A stretch of 64,000 nt of DNA from Thalassolituus alkanivorans (GTDB lineage Bacteria > Pseudomonadota > Gammaproteobacteria > Pseudomonadales > Oceanobacteraceae). Both the position numbers and the translations under genes were made by a program. The notes under the pieces were generated by a model. It searched no databases, was not told the DNA's origin, and worked only from the letters and a program-made list of their open reading frames with translations. Below, piece by piece: positions 56,114-64,000 of this stretch; position 1 is the first letter of the stretch, and the number at the start of each line of letters is the position of its first letter. Location of the stretch: positions 522,486 through 586,485 of the forward strand of contig NZ_JAJAEL010000006.1 in NCBI RefSeq assembly GCF_020447205.1. The letters run 5' to 3'.

Positions 56114-57851
56114 TTTAATTTTGAAAAATTTATTGGTTTACTCACCAAATGATGAGAAAGGATTTTACACAGACTTCAGTGAATCAGTAAATATCGTTCA
56201 TGGTCGAAATACTTCAGGTAAAAGCACTCTTATTCAGTCAATTATTTATGCCATGGGGATAAATGATTCAAAAGATCATCTAAGTGACATTAATAGTGAC
56301 GGTGTTTTTTTTCGTCTTGAATGCGTTCTAAAAAATAACAAAGAATATTTTGATCTGGTGCTTGTTCGTTCAGATGATACCTTGGTTTTAAAAAAAGGTA
56401 TTGAGCCACCTATCAGGTTTGATGGTATCAATAGCAATAATTCTTTTGAATATGGCAGATATAAAGATATTTTTTCAAAACTGATTGGTTTTGATATGGT
56501 CTTACAAAAGCAATCAGAGTTAATAAGCGCACCACTAGAAGCTGCGCTATTACCCTATTATGTATCTCAATCAGTAGGCTGGGTTTATATACGCGAATCA
56601 ATTGGAGACTATAGGTTTTACAAGGATTTTAAATTCGATTACTTGGATTATTATCTAGGCATTGCAAGTGGTCATAAAAGAATAAACAAATACAATCTTG
56701 AGAAAGAAAAAAGGGAGCTGAAATTTGAGCTGAGTCAACTTGACGCTTATGAAGATAAAAATGAAGATTTTAGAGTATCTAAACTACTTGATGAACGTTT
56801 TAAAGGCAAAGCTAAAAACTACTTAGAAGACTACCAACTATTAAATAATGACTTATCTGAAAAAGAATCTGATCATACGAAATTATGCAACAAGCTAAGT
56901 ATGCTGAGAGGTCGGCAAAAGGTATTAACACAAATAATATCCAATATAAAGAATCAAAAACCAAAAATTGATCAATGCCCTACATGCAATCAAAACCTTC
57001 CTGGGGATTTGAAAGAATTCTACCTCTACAGCCAAGATATTAATGACGCAACAAAGGAAAAGAATAAGGTAAAAGAACAAATTAAAGAAATCGCTGCGAA
57101 ATTAAATTCGATCGAAAATGCCATATCGACGCTTAGAAAAAAAATAGCGAACGATTATGCTTTGCTGCGGCATTTAAAAGCGAGCGATATTACATTCGAT
57201 TCTTGGCTGGATCATAACACAAATCTACGAATGTCAAAAAACATCGCAACCAAGAAGACATTTTGTCAAAAAAGAATTGATAAAATCGATGATGATCTAA
57301 AGCAAATTGGAAATGGTGTTGATATAGATGTTCTGAGGAGAGCTAAGGAAAAAGAGTTTTTTTCTATATTCAAACGCAATGCCTTAGCTTTAGGCGCTCA
57401 ACTGCCAAAAGAAGACAAATATCATCACTTATATTCTTTAAACGCATTTCCCTGTCAAGGTGTTGAGCTTCATAAATTATTAATGGCTTATAATTTTTCG
57501 TTTTATGAAATGGTCATAAAAAACCAGAGTGTTCATAGCTTTCCATTTCTTCTTGATGCTATTTTTAAAGAAGATATTGATACAGAGAGTCGAGGTAATA
57601 TATTCAACTTCCTCTCCCATGAAACCAAAACTAGTGGACAGGTTATTTTTTCTGTCGCCGAATACAAGGGTGATGGAACTTTATCAACTCCACTTTTTGA
57701 TGTCGAGGGCATTAAGAGCAAATATTTTACTACTGATACAAAATTAATATGCATTGGGGATAGCAAAACAAAACGATCATTTCTATCCAAATCAGCTGTT
57801 ATACATAGTGAATTAATTAACGATACAATAAGTTTGTTGGAAGTTGTCTAA
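56106..57851 (+). CDS. SMC/Rad50-like ATPase with zinc-hook motif, LmuB-like
   Basis: The protein of 581 residues has an N-terminal Walker A (GRNTSGKST at residues 33-41), two coiled-coil arms (about 175-285 and 310-385) and between them a CPTC (C291, C294) like the zinc hook of Rad50. The C-terminal ATPase half carries FPCQGVELHKLL, a degenerate signature motif, and FPFLLDAIFKED as a Walker B in which the catalytic glutamate position is alanine or shifted. Start ATG 56106 overlaps the nuclease gene by eight bases with AGAGGG upstream. Together they resemble a Lamassu-type pair in which the SMC protein senses DNA ends and releases the nuclease. Confidence 0.72.
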   Translation: MSNLILKNLLVYSPNDEKGFYTDFSESVNIVHGRNTSGKSTLIQSIIYAMGINDSKDHLSDINSDGVFFRLECVLKNNKEYFDLVLVRSDDTLVLKKGIEPPIRFDGINSNNSFEYGRYKDIFSKLIGFDMVLQKQSELISAPLEAALLPYYVSQSVGWVYIRESIGDYRFYKDFKFDYLDYYLGIASGHKRINKYNLEKEKRELKFELSQLDAYEDKNEDFRVSKLLDERFKGKAKNYLEDYQLLNNDLSEKESDHTKLCNKLSMLRGRQKVLTQIISNIKNQKPKIDQCPTCNQNLPGDLKEFYLYSQDINDATKEKNKVKEQIKEIAAKLNSIENAISTLRKKIANDYALLRHLKASDITFDSWLDHNTNLRMSKNIATKKTFCQKRIDKIDDDLKQIGNGVDIDVLRRAKEKEFFSIFKRNALALGAQLPKEDKYHHLYSLNAFPCQGVELHKLLMAYNFSFYEMVIKNQSVHSFPFLLDAIFKEDIDTESRGNIFNFLSHETKTSGQVIFSVAEYKGDGTLSTPLFDVEGIKSKYFTTDTKLICIGDSKTKRSFLSKSAVIHSELINDTISLLEVV

Positions 57852-57873
57852 TGTAATCTTACCGCGCTTTAAC

Positions 57874-57903
57874 GGACACCAACGTCAGACTGACCAGGTG
57901 TCC
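57874..57903. terminator. Nested hairpin just after the defence module
   Basis: GGACACC (57874-57880) pairs with GGTGTCC (57897-57903), and inside it GTCAG (57884-57888) pairs with CTGAC (57890-57894). It lies 22 bases past the ATPase stop. It lacks a T-tract, so it may be an mRNA 3' structure, a protein site, or a remnant of the island's insertion junction. Confidence 0.4.
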
Positions 57904-57995
57904 AACGCTCCAATTTAAACAGCCAGTCAAGATCCGGCAGTATTTAAATACGTTTAAAACCAGGCACCTCCCCTGACACCTTTCTGGCACCAACT

Positions 57996-58997
57996 CTAAG
58001 GCCGATGTTGCTTCTGCCACGCCCGTGGCGATATTCCCGTCCAGCGGCGGAAATGCCGGCTGAATACCGCTACCTCGGCATAGCCCAGCTGCAACGCCAG
58101 TTCGGTGATGGTCTGGGCGCCGTAACGCAGTTGCTGCTCGGCCAGACTCTGTCGCACCTGCTGTAATAAGCCACGGTAACTCTCACCATTCTGCTGCAGC
58201 CGGCTTTGCAGCGTGCGCTCATGCATGCCCAGCGCCGTCGCCACCCGTTCGATACAGCATTCGCCGGTGGGCAGCAGGCGGCCAATGATGTCCCGTGCCT
58301 GATCGGCCAGATTGCCGGGATAGCGGCTTTGCAGATAGTGCAGATGCTCCTGCAGATGGCGATTCAGTGCTTCTTCGTCCTGATGATTGCGGCTCGCCAG
58401 CTGGGAGCTTTTCAGCACCACACCATCGAAAGGTTCGGCAAAACGCAGCGCTGGCAGCGTACTGTTGCGTGCATCTGCGGCCTGCCCGGCCGGGGCTGGC
58501 TGGCGCAGGTGCAGCGTCAGGGCGGTGCTGCTGATATTGAGCAGGCTGCAGACAAACATCGCAAGCTGCGCCACGCTCAGCTGCATCAGTTGCTGCATTC
58601 CATGAGGGGACTGCACATTGATCGACAGCGCCAGCCGCACCTGCTCGCCCTGCGGCTGCACCTCCAGCGCCACGCCCGCCGCATGCAGATACAGATTCTG
58701 ATTCACCCGCGCCAATGCTTCGGCCACCGTCGCCTCGCGCGATACCAGCATCGGCAGGTCGCCGAGCACATGCAGCGTCTGCCGCTGGGCCAGCACAACG
58801 CCAAACAGCGGCTGGGCACAGCGCTGGGCGGCTATTTCCAGTAATCCGGCCAGGCGCGGATAGGCGATATAAGTATTCGGATCGCGGAACTGCGCCTGAC
58901 GCAGGCCTGCCTGCTGCATCAGTTCTATCGGGTTTTGTCCGTATTCCAGCACCAGTTGCTCGAACTGGGCGGCTGCACCACTGCGTACCAGATACAT
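57996..58997 (-). CDS. AraC-family regulator with Arabinose_bd-type N-terminus
   Basis: The 333-residue protein has an N-terminal PF12625-like domain (about residues 10-190, with YPRLAGLLEIAAQRCAQPLFG) and a C-terminal double helix-turn-helix. Its first motif is RVATALGMHERTLQSRLQQNG and its second is TITELALQLGYAEVAVFSRHF, followed by RRWTGISPRAWQKQ. It is divergent from an SDR-cupin-dehydrogenase operon across about 130 bases and most likely activates it in response to a pathway substrate. Base composition returns to G+C-rich here, marking the right side of the island. Confidence 0.87.
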   Translation of the reverse strand: MYLVRSGAAAQFEQLVLEYGQNPIELMQQAGLRQAQFRDPNTYIAYPRLAGLLEIAAQRCAQPLFGVVLAQRQTLHVLGDLPMLVSREATVAEALARVNQNLYLHAAGVALEVQPQGEQVRLALSINVQSPHGMQQLMQLSVAQLAMFVCSLLNISSTALTLHLRQPAPAGQAADARNSTLPALRFAEPFDGVVLKSSQLASRNHQDEEALNRHLQEHLHYLQSRYPGNLADQARDIIGRLLPTGECCIERVATALGMHERTLQSRLQQNGESYRGLLQQVRQSLAEQQLRYGAQTITELALQLGYAEVAVFSRHFRRWTGISPRAWQKQHRP

Positions 58998-59126
58998 CCT
59001 CAGACCTTCCGCTATCCCACCTTCAATACTCGCAATATATCAACTTAAGCTCGTAAAAGGTCAAGAACCTGTGCAATTAACCACCTACATTGGTGCTTAA
59101 CAACAATAACAAGCAAGGTAAAACGT

Positions 59127-59894
59127 ATGCGCTTAACAGGTAAAACCGCGGTAGTCACCGGCGCCGCAGGTGGCATTGGCCAGGCCATTGTCAGCAAGTT
59201 ACTGGAAGAAGGTGCACGGGTTCTGGCTGTGGATCTGTCGGCCGAAGCCCTTGAGGTTTTTAAAAATCTGAATACCGACCGCGTACGTACGCTGGCGGTT
59301 GATGTTACCGACTACGCCCAGGTTGAAAAGATGGTGCGCCATGCCGCCGAGCAGTTCGGCCGCCTGCACATTGTGATTAATAACGCCGGTATCGGCCTCG
59401 CCAAACCTCTGCTGCAGCATGATCCGAAAACCGATTTTGACCCGGTTACGCGCGTCAATCAGCACGGTGTGTATTACGGCATTCTGGCCGCCGCCCGTCA
59501 GTTTCAGGCACAGGGCAGCGATGGCGTAATTATTAATACCTCATCGGTGTACGCCAGCATCGCCTCCGAAATGACTTTTGCCTACAACGTCAGCAAGGCT
59601 GCGGTCGATATGATGACCAAATGCGCAGCGCTGGAGCTTGCAGGCCTGGGTATCCGCGTCTGTGCTGTAGCACCGGGACGGGTGGATACGCCGATGCTGC
59701 GCCAGTACGAAGCACTGGGCCTGTGGGACCATATCCGCAAAGAGCAGATGCGCCAGACCTTTACCCAACCGGCCGAAATCGCCAACGTCGTGGCCTTCCT
59801 CGCCAGCGACGAAGCCAACTGCATTAACGGCTGCACCATCAGCGCGTCCGATGGTTTCGAAAACTTTAAATACCCCCTGCTGGACCCCGCTTAA
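59127..59894 (+). CDS. SDR-family NAD(P)-dependent oxidoreductase
   Basis: The 255-residue enzyme is a classical short-chain dehydrogenase: cofactor motif TGAAGGIGQA (TGxxxGIG), NNAGIG at 86-90, catalytic Ser at 139-140 in NTSSVYAS, and Y153xxxK157 in FAYNVSKAA. Asp36 in LAVDLS, after the second strand, favours NAD(H) over NADP(H). The substrate is unknown; a secondary alcohol or ketone is the default for the class. It is the first gene of a three-gene operon controlled by a divergent AraC gene. Confidence 0.9.
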   Translation: MRLTGKTAVVTGAAGGIGQAIVSKLLEEGARVLAVDLSAEALEVFKNLNTDRVRTLAVDVTDYAQVEKMVRHAAEQFGRLHIVINNAGIGLAKPLLQHDPKTDFDPVTRVNQHGVYYGILAAARQFQAQGSDGVIINTSSVYASIASEMTFAYNVSKAAVDMMTKCAALELAGLGIRVCAVAPGRVDTPMLRQYEALGLWDHIRKEQMRQTFTQPAEIANVVAFLASDEANCINGCTISASDGFENFKYPLLDPA

Positions 59895-59960
59895 GCAACA
59901 GGAAAATCCGGCATAAAACCCCGTAACCAACAATAAACATAAAACCGTGAGGTACTAACC

Positions 59961-60464
59961 ATGGCATTACCCGACGTTATCCAGCATCAGAATTTTTTAC
60001 TGACCCTGAACACCAACGAAGAAAATTTAATTAAAGATGCCCTGCCCGGTGTTGATGTGTATCCGCTGTTTCTCGATCCGGAAAACGGCACCTGGGTTAT
60101 CCGCGCAATATTCAAAGCCGGCGTCACCCTGCCTAAGCATTTCCATACCGGCGTAGTGCATTTTTATACATTGAGCGGCCGCTGGAATTATCTGGAATAT
60201 CCCGATCAGCCACAGACCGCCGGCAGCTATTTATATGAGCCGGGTGGTTCGATTCATACCTTCCATTGCCCGGAAGAATCCGGTGGTGCTGATGGCTTTA
60301 TGGTAATTTCCGGCGCCAATATTAATTTCGATGCCGACGGTAATTTCATGAACATCATGGATGCCGGCTGGATCGAGCAGATGATTATTGCCGCCGCCAA
60401 AGCACAGGGTGTAACCCCGCGCTATATCAAACCCGGTGCGATTGCCGGTTTCAGCAACGACTGA
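59961..60464 (+). CDS. Cupin dioxygenase-like protein (2,4'-dihydroxyacetophenone dioxygenase type)
   Basis: This 167-residue protein is a single cupin domain. Motif 1 has metal-ligand histidines H60, H62 and H67 in LPKHFHTGVVHFYTLSG, and motif 2 has E93, H99 and H102 in YEPGGSIHTFH. The overall sequence is of the kind annotated as 2,4'-dihydroxyacetophenone dioxygenase or ChrR-like cupin. Iron-dependent cleavage of a hydroxyketone is possible given its place between two alcohol/ketone dehydrogenases, but no activity can be assigned from sequence alone. It lies 66 bases after the SDR gene and 14 before the next. Confidence 0.75.
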   Translation: MALPDVIQHQNFLLTLNTNEENLIKDALPGVDVYPLFLDPENGTWVIRAIFKAGVTLPKHFHTGVVHFYTLSGRWNYLEYPDQPQTAGSYLYEPGGSIHTFHCPEESGGADGFMVISGANINFDADGNFMNIMDAGWIEQMIIAAAKAQGVTPRYIKPGAIAGFSND

Positions 60465-60478
60465 GCAGGAACAACACT

Positions 60479-61540
60479 ATGGCAACCATGAATGCTGTTG
60501 TAATGCAGGACGGTGCGCTGAGTGTGCAGCAGATGCCTTTGCCCGAGCCGCAGGCCGGGCAGGTACTGGTGCGCAGTCTGGCCTGTGGAATCTGTGGTTC
60601 TGATCTGCATATTACCCGCCATACCGGTGAGGTGTTTGATTTTTACCGCAAGCTCGGTGTGATGCCGGACAGTCTGGATAATCATACCCCGCTGTTACTC
60701 GGCCACGAATTCTGTGCCGAAATCGTCAGCTACAGCCCGGCAACGGAAAAGAATCTGCCCATCGGCAGCCGGGTTACCTCGGTGCCGATTCTGCTCAGCC
60801 AGAACGGTGCCGGTGTTGGTGTAACACCGGGGTTAAGCGGTGCTTATTCTGAATATTTTATTCTCGACGAAGCTCTGCTTCTCCCAGTGCCCGATAACGT
60901 ACCGGCCGAAGCTGCCGCACTGGCTGAACCGCTTGCCGTTGGTTTGCACTCGGTTAACCGCAGCAATATCGGCGCAGAGGATACTGCTTTGGTGGTCGGT
61001 TGCGGGCCTATTGGTCTGGCGGTTATTTCGGCGCTGAAATTACGTGGCATCAAAAATATTGTTGCCGCCGATTTACAGCAGGACAAACTGCAGATCGCGC
61101 AGGAATTTGGCGCCACGGCCAGCGCCAACCCGGCACAGCAGGATGAAGTGGCTCTGGCCACAGAGATTGCCGCCGGTCAGCGTCTGGTGATTTTTGAGTG
61201 CGTTGGCCTGCACACATTAATTGATGGTTTTGTGCAGCGCGCACCGGCCAATGCCACGCTGGTTATTACCGGCGTGCATACTGCGGTGTCGGCGATTAAT
61301 TATGCTTACGCCACGGTAAAAGAACTGGATATGCGCTTCTCGTACTATTACCAGCCGGAAGAATTCAGCGAATGCCTGAATACTATTGCCGAAGGCAAAG
61401 TGCCCTGGCAAAAGCTGCTGACCGGTAAGGTTGGGATGGATGGTGTGGCGCAGGCATTCCAGCAATTACTGCAGCCTAACCCACATATCAAAGTGGTGAT
61501 TGAACCCTGGCGTAACGGTGCACTGGAAAGCACGCACTGA
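60479..61540 (+). CDS. Zinc-dependent medium-chain alcohol dehydrogenase
   Basis: The 353-residue protein is a medium-chain dehydrogenase: catalytic zinc ligands C39 and H44 in GICGSDLHI, H76-E77 in LLLGHEFCAEIV, and the Rossmann motif VVGCGPIGLAVISALK. The four-cysteine lobe that holds the structural zinc in many family members is absent, replaced by ILLSQNGAGVGVTPGLSGAYSEYF. The acidic residue after the second Rossmann strand (VAADLQQD) favours NAD. Together with the SDR and cupin it suggests a short oxidative route for an alcohol or hydroxyketone. No terminator is obvious downstream. Confidence 0.87.
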   Translation: MATMNAVVMQDGALSVQQMPLPEPQAGQVLVRSLACGICGSDLHITRHTGEVFDFYRKLGVMPDSLDNHTPLLLGHEFCAEIVSYSPATEKNLPIGSRVTSVPILLSQNGAGVGVTPGLSGAYSEYFILDEALLLPVPDNVPAEAAALAEPLAVGLHSVNRSNIGAEDTALVVGCGPIGLAVISALKLRGIKNIVAADLQQDKLQIAQEFGATASANPAQQDEVALATEIAAGQRLVIFECVGLHTLIDGFVQRAPANATLVITGVHTAVSAINYAYATVKELDMRFSYYYQPEEFSECLNTIAEGKVPWQKLLTGKVGMDGVAQAFQQLLQPNPHIKVVIEPWRNGALESTH

Positions 61541-61622
61541 GCATCGTTCCATGGCGGTGGTTTATTTTTAATAAGCTACTGCCCGCTTTAAAGGCGACTG
61601 TTAACACTAATTAAACTACCTG

Positions 61623-63464
61623 CTAGAGAATACCCGGTGACTGGCCGACATGAGGTTCACCATCATAGTCCAGCGCGATACCGTGCTTACCACCACGCTT
61701 AACCTGATACATAGCTTCATCCGCGCAACGCAGCAGTGTACTCATCGTTTCGCCGGATAAGCGCCGCAGACAAATGCCGATACAGGCACTGACAGCAACG
61801 GTCTTACCATTATTCAGCTGAAAAGGTTCACTGACGGATAACAGTATCCGGTTGGCATGCTCATACACCACCTGCGAACTTTTCACATCGCGCAGAATAA
61901 CGACAAACTCATCACCACCTAAACGCCCGGCTGCATCATTTTCGCTGATTGAAGCCCGAAGACGACGGGCAATTTCCTGTAGTAACTCATCGCCAGCCCC
62001 ATGCCCATAGCGATCATTTACCGGTTTGAAATCATCCAGATCAATCAGCATCACCGCGGCACTTTCATTATCCGGGGCGTATTTTTTTATCTGCGCAAAA
62101 ATACGCCGCAGACCATGACGGTTATTTAATCCGGTTAAAGCATCTTCGGTTGCCTGACGCTCCAGCTGGTTTTTGGCTTTTTCCAGTTCAGCGGTACGTT
62201 CCGACACCCGGCTTTCCAGTATCCGTTCCTGCTCCCGCAATGTGTCCAGCAAGGCCTGCTGAGCTTTTTCCTTTTGCCGTTTTAAATCGTTAAAGCGTGC
62301 GGCAAGTGCAAACGACAGCAGCAACATTTCTGCTGCTGAACCTAACTGCATGCCATACACGGTAAAAAAATTAGACGGAATCAGGCCAGCGTTGCGCACC
62401 GATAACAATGCCGTGCCAATCAGCAATAATGCCCAGGCCGTGACAAAAATACGTGCCGCCGGTATTTTACGCCGCACCGCCGCGCCTCCGGTGACCAGCA
62501 ATGTAACGGTTGTCATAATGCCCATCACCGACATGATCTGTAAGGCATGCTGAACACTGCTGATCAGTGTCAGTGCCGCCCCGGCCCACCACAGCGGAAT
62601 GGCCATACCGAGAAAACGATGCCAGCGCGGAGCCAGCGTCTGCATCTGCAAAAAACTGCGGGCAAACATCATTGCCAGTGCCGTTGCCACGCTGAAGCCG
62701 GTCGGAACAATACGATCAGCCAAACCTGTCAGCGCCATATCCGGCCAGAAAATTAACGACCCTATGCCATTCATGCCGGAAGCGGCAAAGCCAAAGGTAA
62801 AGACAAAGGCCGAATATAAAATAAAGGTTTTCTGACGCAGCGCCAGAAACAGTAAAAAATTATAACAACCCAGTGCGATCAGCATGCCAAAATACAGCGC
62901 CAGAATAATGACCGTCTGGGTATGATGCAGAGAATATTCACGGGCTGATAATAAACGGGTATTAAGTGCCATTCCCGCATGGTTAACAATGCGTATATAA
63001 AGTTCGGTTTTTTCTCCTGGATTCAACTGCAGCGGGAAAGCAGGTTTACGCCCGGCTAATGGCCATTGATCAACAGGAATATAACGCCCGGCACGCAGTG
63101 TTTCGCGGCCATCTGCACGGACAATGTACAGGGTAACGTCGTCAAGATAGGCATATTCAAATTCCAGAATCCACGCCTGTGATTCCTGCAGCTGTGGCTG
63201 TATTTCAATATGCAGCCAATATGCATCATGGGTATAACCAAAATTCAGCTGACGGCGGTCACTGACGGCAGAAAACCCGCCGGCGCGGGCCAGAATGTCA
63301 TCTAATCCTGCCTGTGCTCCCTCATCAATCAGGTAACGGCTGTGCTGATCAAGCAGAATTTCCTGATCATTGTCTGTTACCGTTAGCGCCGCCGCTGTCT
63401 GCGACAGACACAGCAGCAGAGAAAAGATGAACGCCATAACAAACGGCGATTTATGGTTATTCAA
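61623..63464 (-). CDS. 7TM-DISM diguanylate cyclase
   Basis: This 613-residue protein makes cyclic di-GMP. It has a signal peptide ending TAAA-LT (about residue 26), a periplasmic 7TMR-DISMED2 domain (about 28-160), seven membrane helices (about 180-385), a coiled-coil linker (about 388-440) and a GGDEF domain with the intact motif GRLGGDEFVVILRD at 516-520. The product-inhibition RxxD site upstream of GGDEF appears as S-E-N-D, so feedback inhibition may be weak. DISMED2 domains bind carbohydrates or other small ligands. It stands alone on the minus strand. Confidence 0.9.
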   Translation of the reverse strand: MNNHKSPFVMAFIFSLLLCLSQTAAALTVTDNDQEILLDQHSRYLIDEGAQAGLDDILARAGGFSAVSDRRQLNFGYTHDAYWLHIEIQPQLQESQAWILEFEYAYLDDVTLYIVRADGRETLRAGRYIPVDQWPLAGRKPAFPLQLNPGEKTELYIRIVNHAGMALNTRLLSAREYSLHHTQTVIILALYFGMLIALGCYNFLLFLALRQKTFILYSAFVFTFGFAASGMNGIGSLIFWPDMALTGLADRIVPTGFSVATALAMMFARSFLQMQTLAPRWHRFLGMAIPLWWAGAALTLISSVQHALQIMSVMGIMTTVTLLVTGGAAVRRKIPAARIFVTAWALLLIGTALLSVRNAGLIPSNFFTVYGMQLGSAAEMLLLSFALAARFNDLKRQKEKAQQALLDTLREQERILESRVSERTAELEKAKNQLERQATEDALTGLNNRHGLRRIFAQIKKYAPDNESAAVMLIDLDDFKPVNDRYGHGAGDELLQEIARRLRASISENDAAGRLGGDEFVVILRDVKSSQVVYEHANRILLSVSEPFQLNNGKTVAVSACIGICLRRLSGETMSTLLRCADEAMYQVKRGGKHGIALDYDGEPHVGQSPGIL

Positions 63465-63594
63465 GTATGTTCCTCATTCTTTCAGGAGACAGGCGCGCAA
63501 GATTGCCGCGCAGCCAACGATCTGCTGAAGCTCTTAATCACGGATAATAAATATCAGGCAGTATAGCCGTTACAGGATGATGAACAGGAGGACG

Positions 63595-64000
63595 TTAATC
63601 GGGCAGCTGTTCGTCCGCGCTCAGACAGATCACTTCATCACCAACCTGAATTTTTCCGGCACGTAATATTCTGGCGCACAAACCGCCGTGCCCGAGCATC
63701 GCCGCATGACCACCAGGGCCAAGCACTTCATCCATGCGCGAACAGGGGTGGCACAATGCCGTTGCCTGAAATATGGCATCACCAATACGGAACTGCTGGT
63801 AACGTAAGGCCTGCAGGTTAATACCACTGACCATCAGATTACGCCGTAGCAGTGCCGGATCAATGCTCTCACGTTTAAGCAGTTTTGCCACAACATCCAG
63901 ATGCTCAGCATTAATCAGTGTTACCTGTCGTGCCGACCCCGGCGTTCCCTGACAACGGCGGTCGCCTTCAAGGCCGAGATCCGCAATAGCATAGGTCTGC
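63595..64000 (-). CDS. MOSC domain protein, 5' end outside the window
   Basis: The reading frame continues past the window edge; about 134 residues are visible. The sequence QTYAIADLGLEGDRRC, then ALLRRNLMVSGINLQAL, CHPCSRMDEVLGPGGHA and LGHGGLCARIL is typical of MOSC (molybdenum cofactor sulfurase C-terminal) proteins, with the conserved cysteine in CHPCSRM. Small MOSC proteins are thought to handle sulfur or the molybdenum cofactor, including YiiM-like detoxification of N-hydroxylated bases. It lies about 9 kb from the molybdenum hydroxylase operon, with no direct link visible. Confidence 0.82.
   Translation of the reverse strand, partial: QTYAIADLGLEGDRRCQGTPGSARQVTLINAEHLDVVAKLLKRESIDPALLRRNLMVSGINLQALRYQQFRIGDAIFQATALCHPCSRMDEVLGPGGHAAMLGHGGLCARILRAGKIQVGDEVICLSADEQLPD

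Noticed and set aside
55037..57851. CBASS system as the explanation for the Cap4-like nuclease
   Set aside because: No CD-NTase/cyclase gene or SAVED sensor domain is present; the partner is an SMC-like ATPase.

Overview
The window looks like a chromosomal segment of a marine gammaproteobacterium, most likely an Oceanospirillales-type organism related to Thalassolituus or Oceanobacter. This assignment is an inference from gene order and protein style. The cluster amgK-murU beside lptD-surA-pdxA-rsmA-apaG-apaH-glpE is the Pseudomonas-like arrangement, and rpsU-yqeY-dnaG-rpoD is the classical macromolecular synthesis operon diverging from tsaD. FlgT and FlgP point to a Vibrio-type flagellar basal body. 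Most of the window is G+C-rich and densely coded. One AT-rich island (about 54.8-57.9 kb) stands out.

Region by region. 0-4.4 kb: a partial GIY-YIG protein, a hemolysin III/TrhA-type membrane protein, arfB, a small membrane protein, and the minus-strand operon amgK-murU-djlA (peptidoglycan sugar recycling plus a co-chaperone). 4.5-11.7 kb: a tightly overlapping plus-strand operon for outer-membrane assembly (lptD, surA), vitamin B6 (pdxA), rRNA methylation (rsmA), apaG/apaH and glpE. 12-16.8 kb: the stress-linked prkA-yeaH-spoVR operon, closed by a MITE-like element with perfect terminal inverted repeats. 17-21 kb (minus): two EamA/DMT exporters around flgP-flgT. The second exporter is preceded by an arginine-rich leader peptide and a terminator, a candidate transcription attenuator. 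21.4-24.4 kb: a TraF_2-type outer-membrane protein and cca. 24.4-31.6 kb: tsaD-folB-folK divergent from rpsU-yqeY-dnaG-rpoD.

31.5-34.4 kb: a PACE-type efflux protein with a divergent LysR regulator, an AEC transporter and a tRNA-Ile2(CAU). 34.6-40.9 kb: an RND efflux pump (adaptor and permease) divergent from a BaeSR/AdeRS-like two-component system. 41-44.8 kb: trkH followed by a short KdpD-like kinase and a KdpE-like regulator, a potassium-uptake operon. 44.8-47.1 kb: an AraC regulator divergent from a fatty acid desaturase. 47.1-47.7 kb: non-coding DNA packed with hairpins arranged as two related units in opposite orientation. 47.7-49.9 kb: a secreted PI-PLC-like protein with lectin-like C-terminus, and a GST.

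50-54.5 kb: a molybdenum hydroxylase (IorAB-like) with its maturation genes (XdhC and MocA-like). 55.0-57.9 kb: an AT-rich two-gene module, a Cap4/DUF4297-type nuclease overlapping an SMC/Rad50-like ATPase with a CxxC hook. This resembles the Lamassu/ABC-three-component defence group and is the best candidate here for an unusual system. 58-61.5 kb: an AraC regulator divergent from an SDR-cupin-zinc dehydrogenase operon, probably a small catabolic pathway of unknown substrate. 61.6-64 kb: a 7TM-DISM diguanylate cyclase and a partial MOSC protein.
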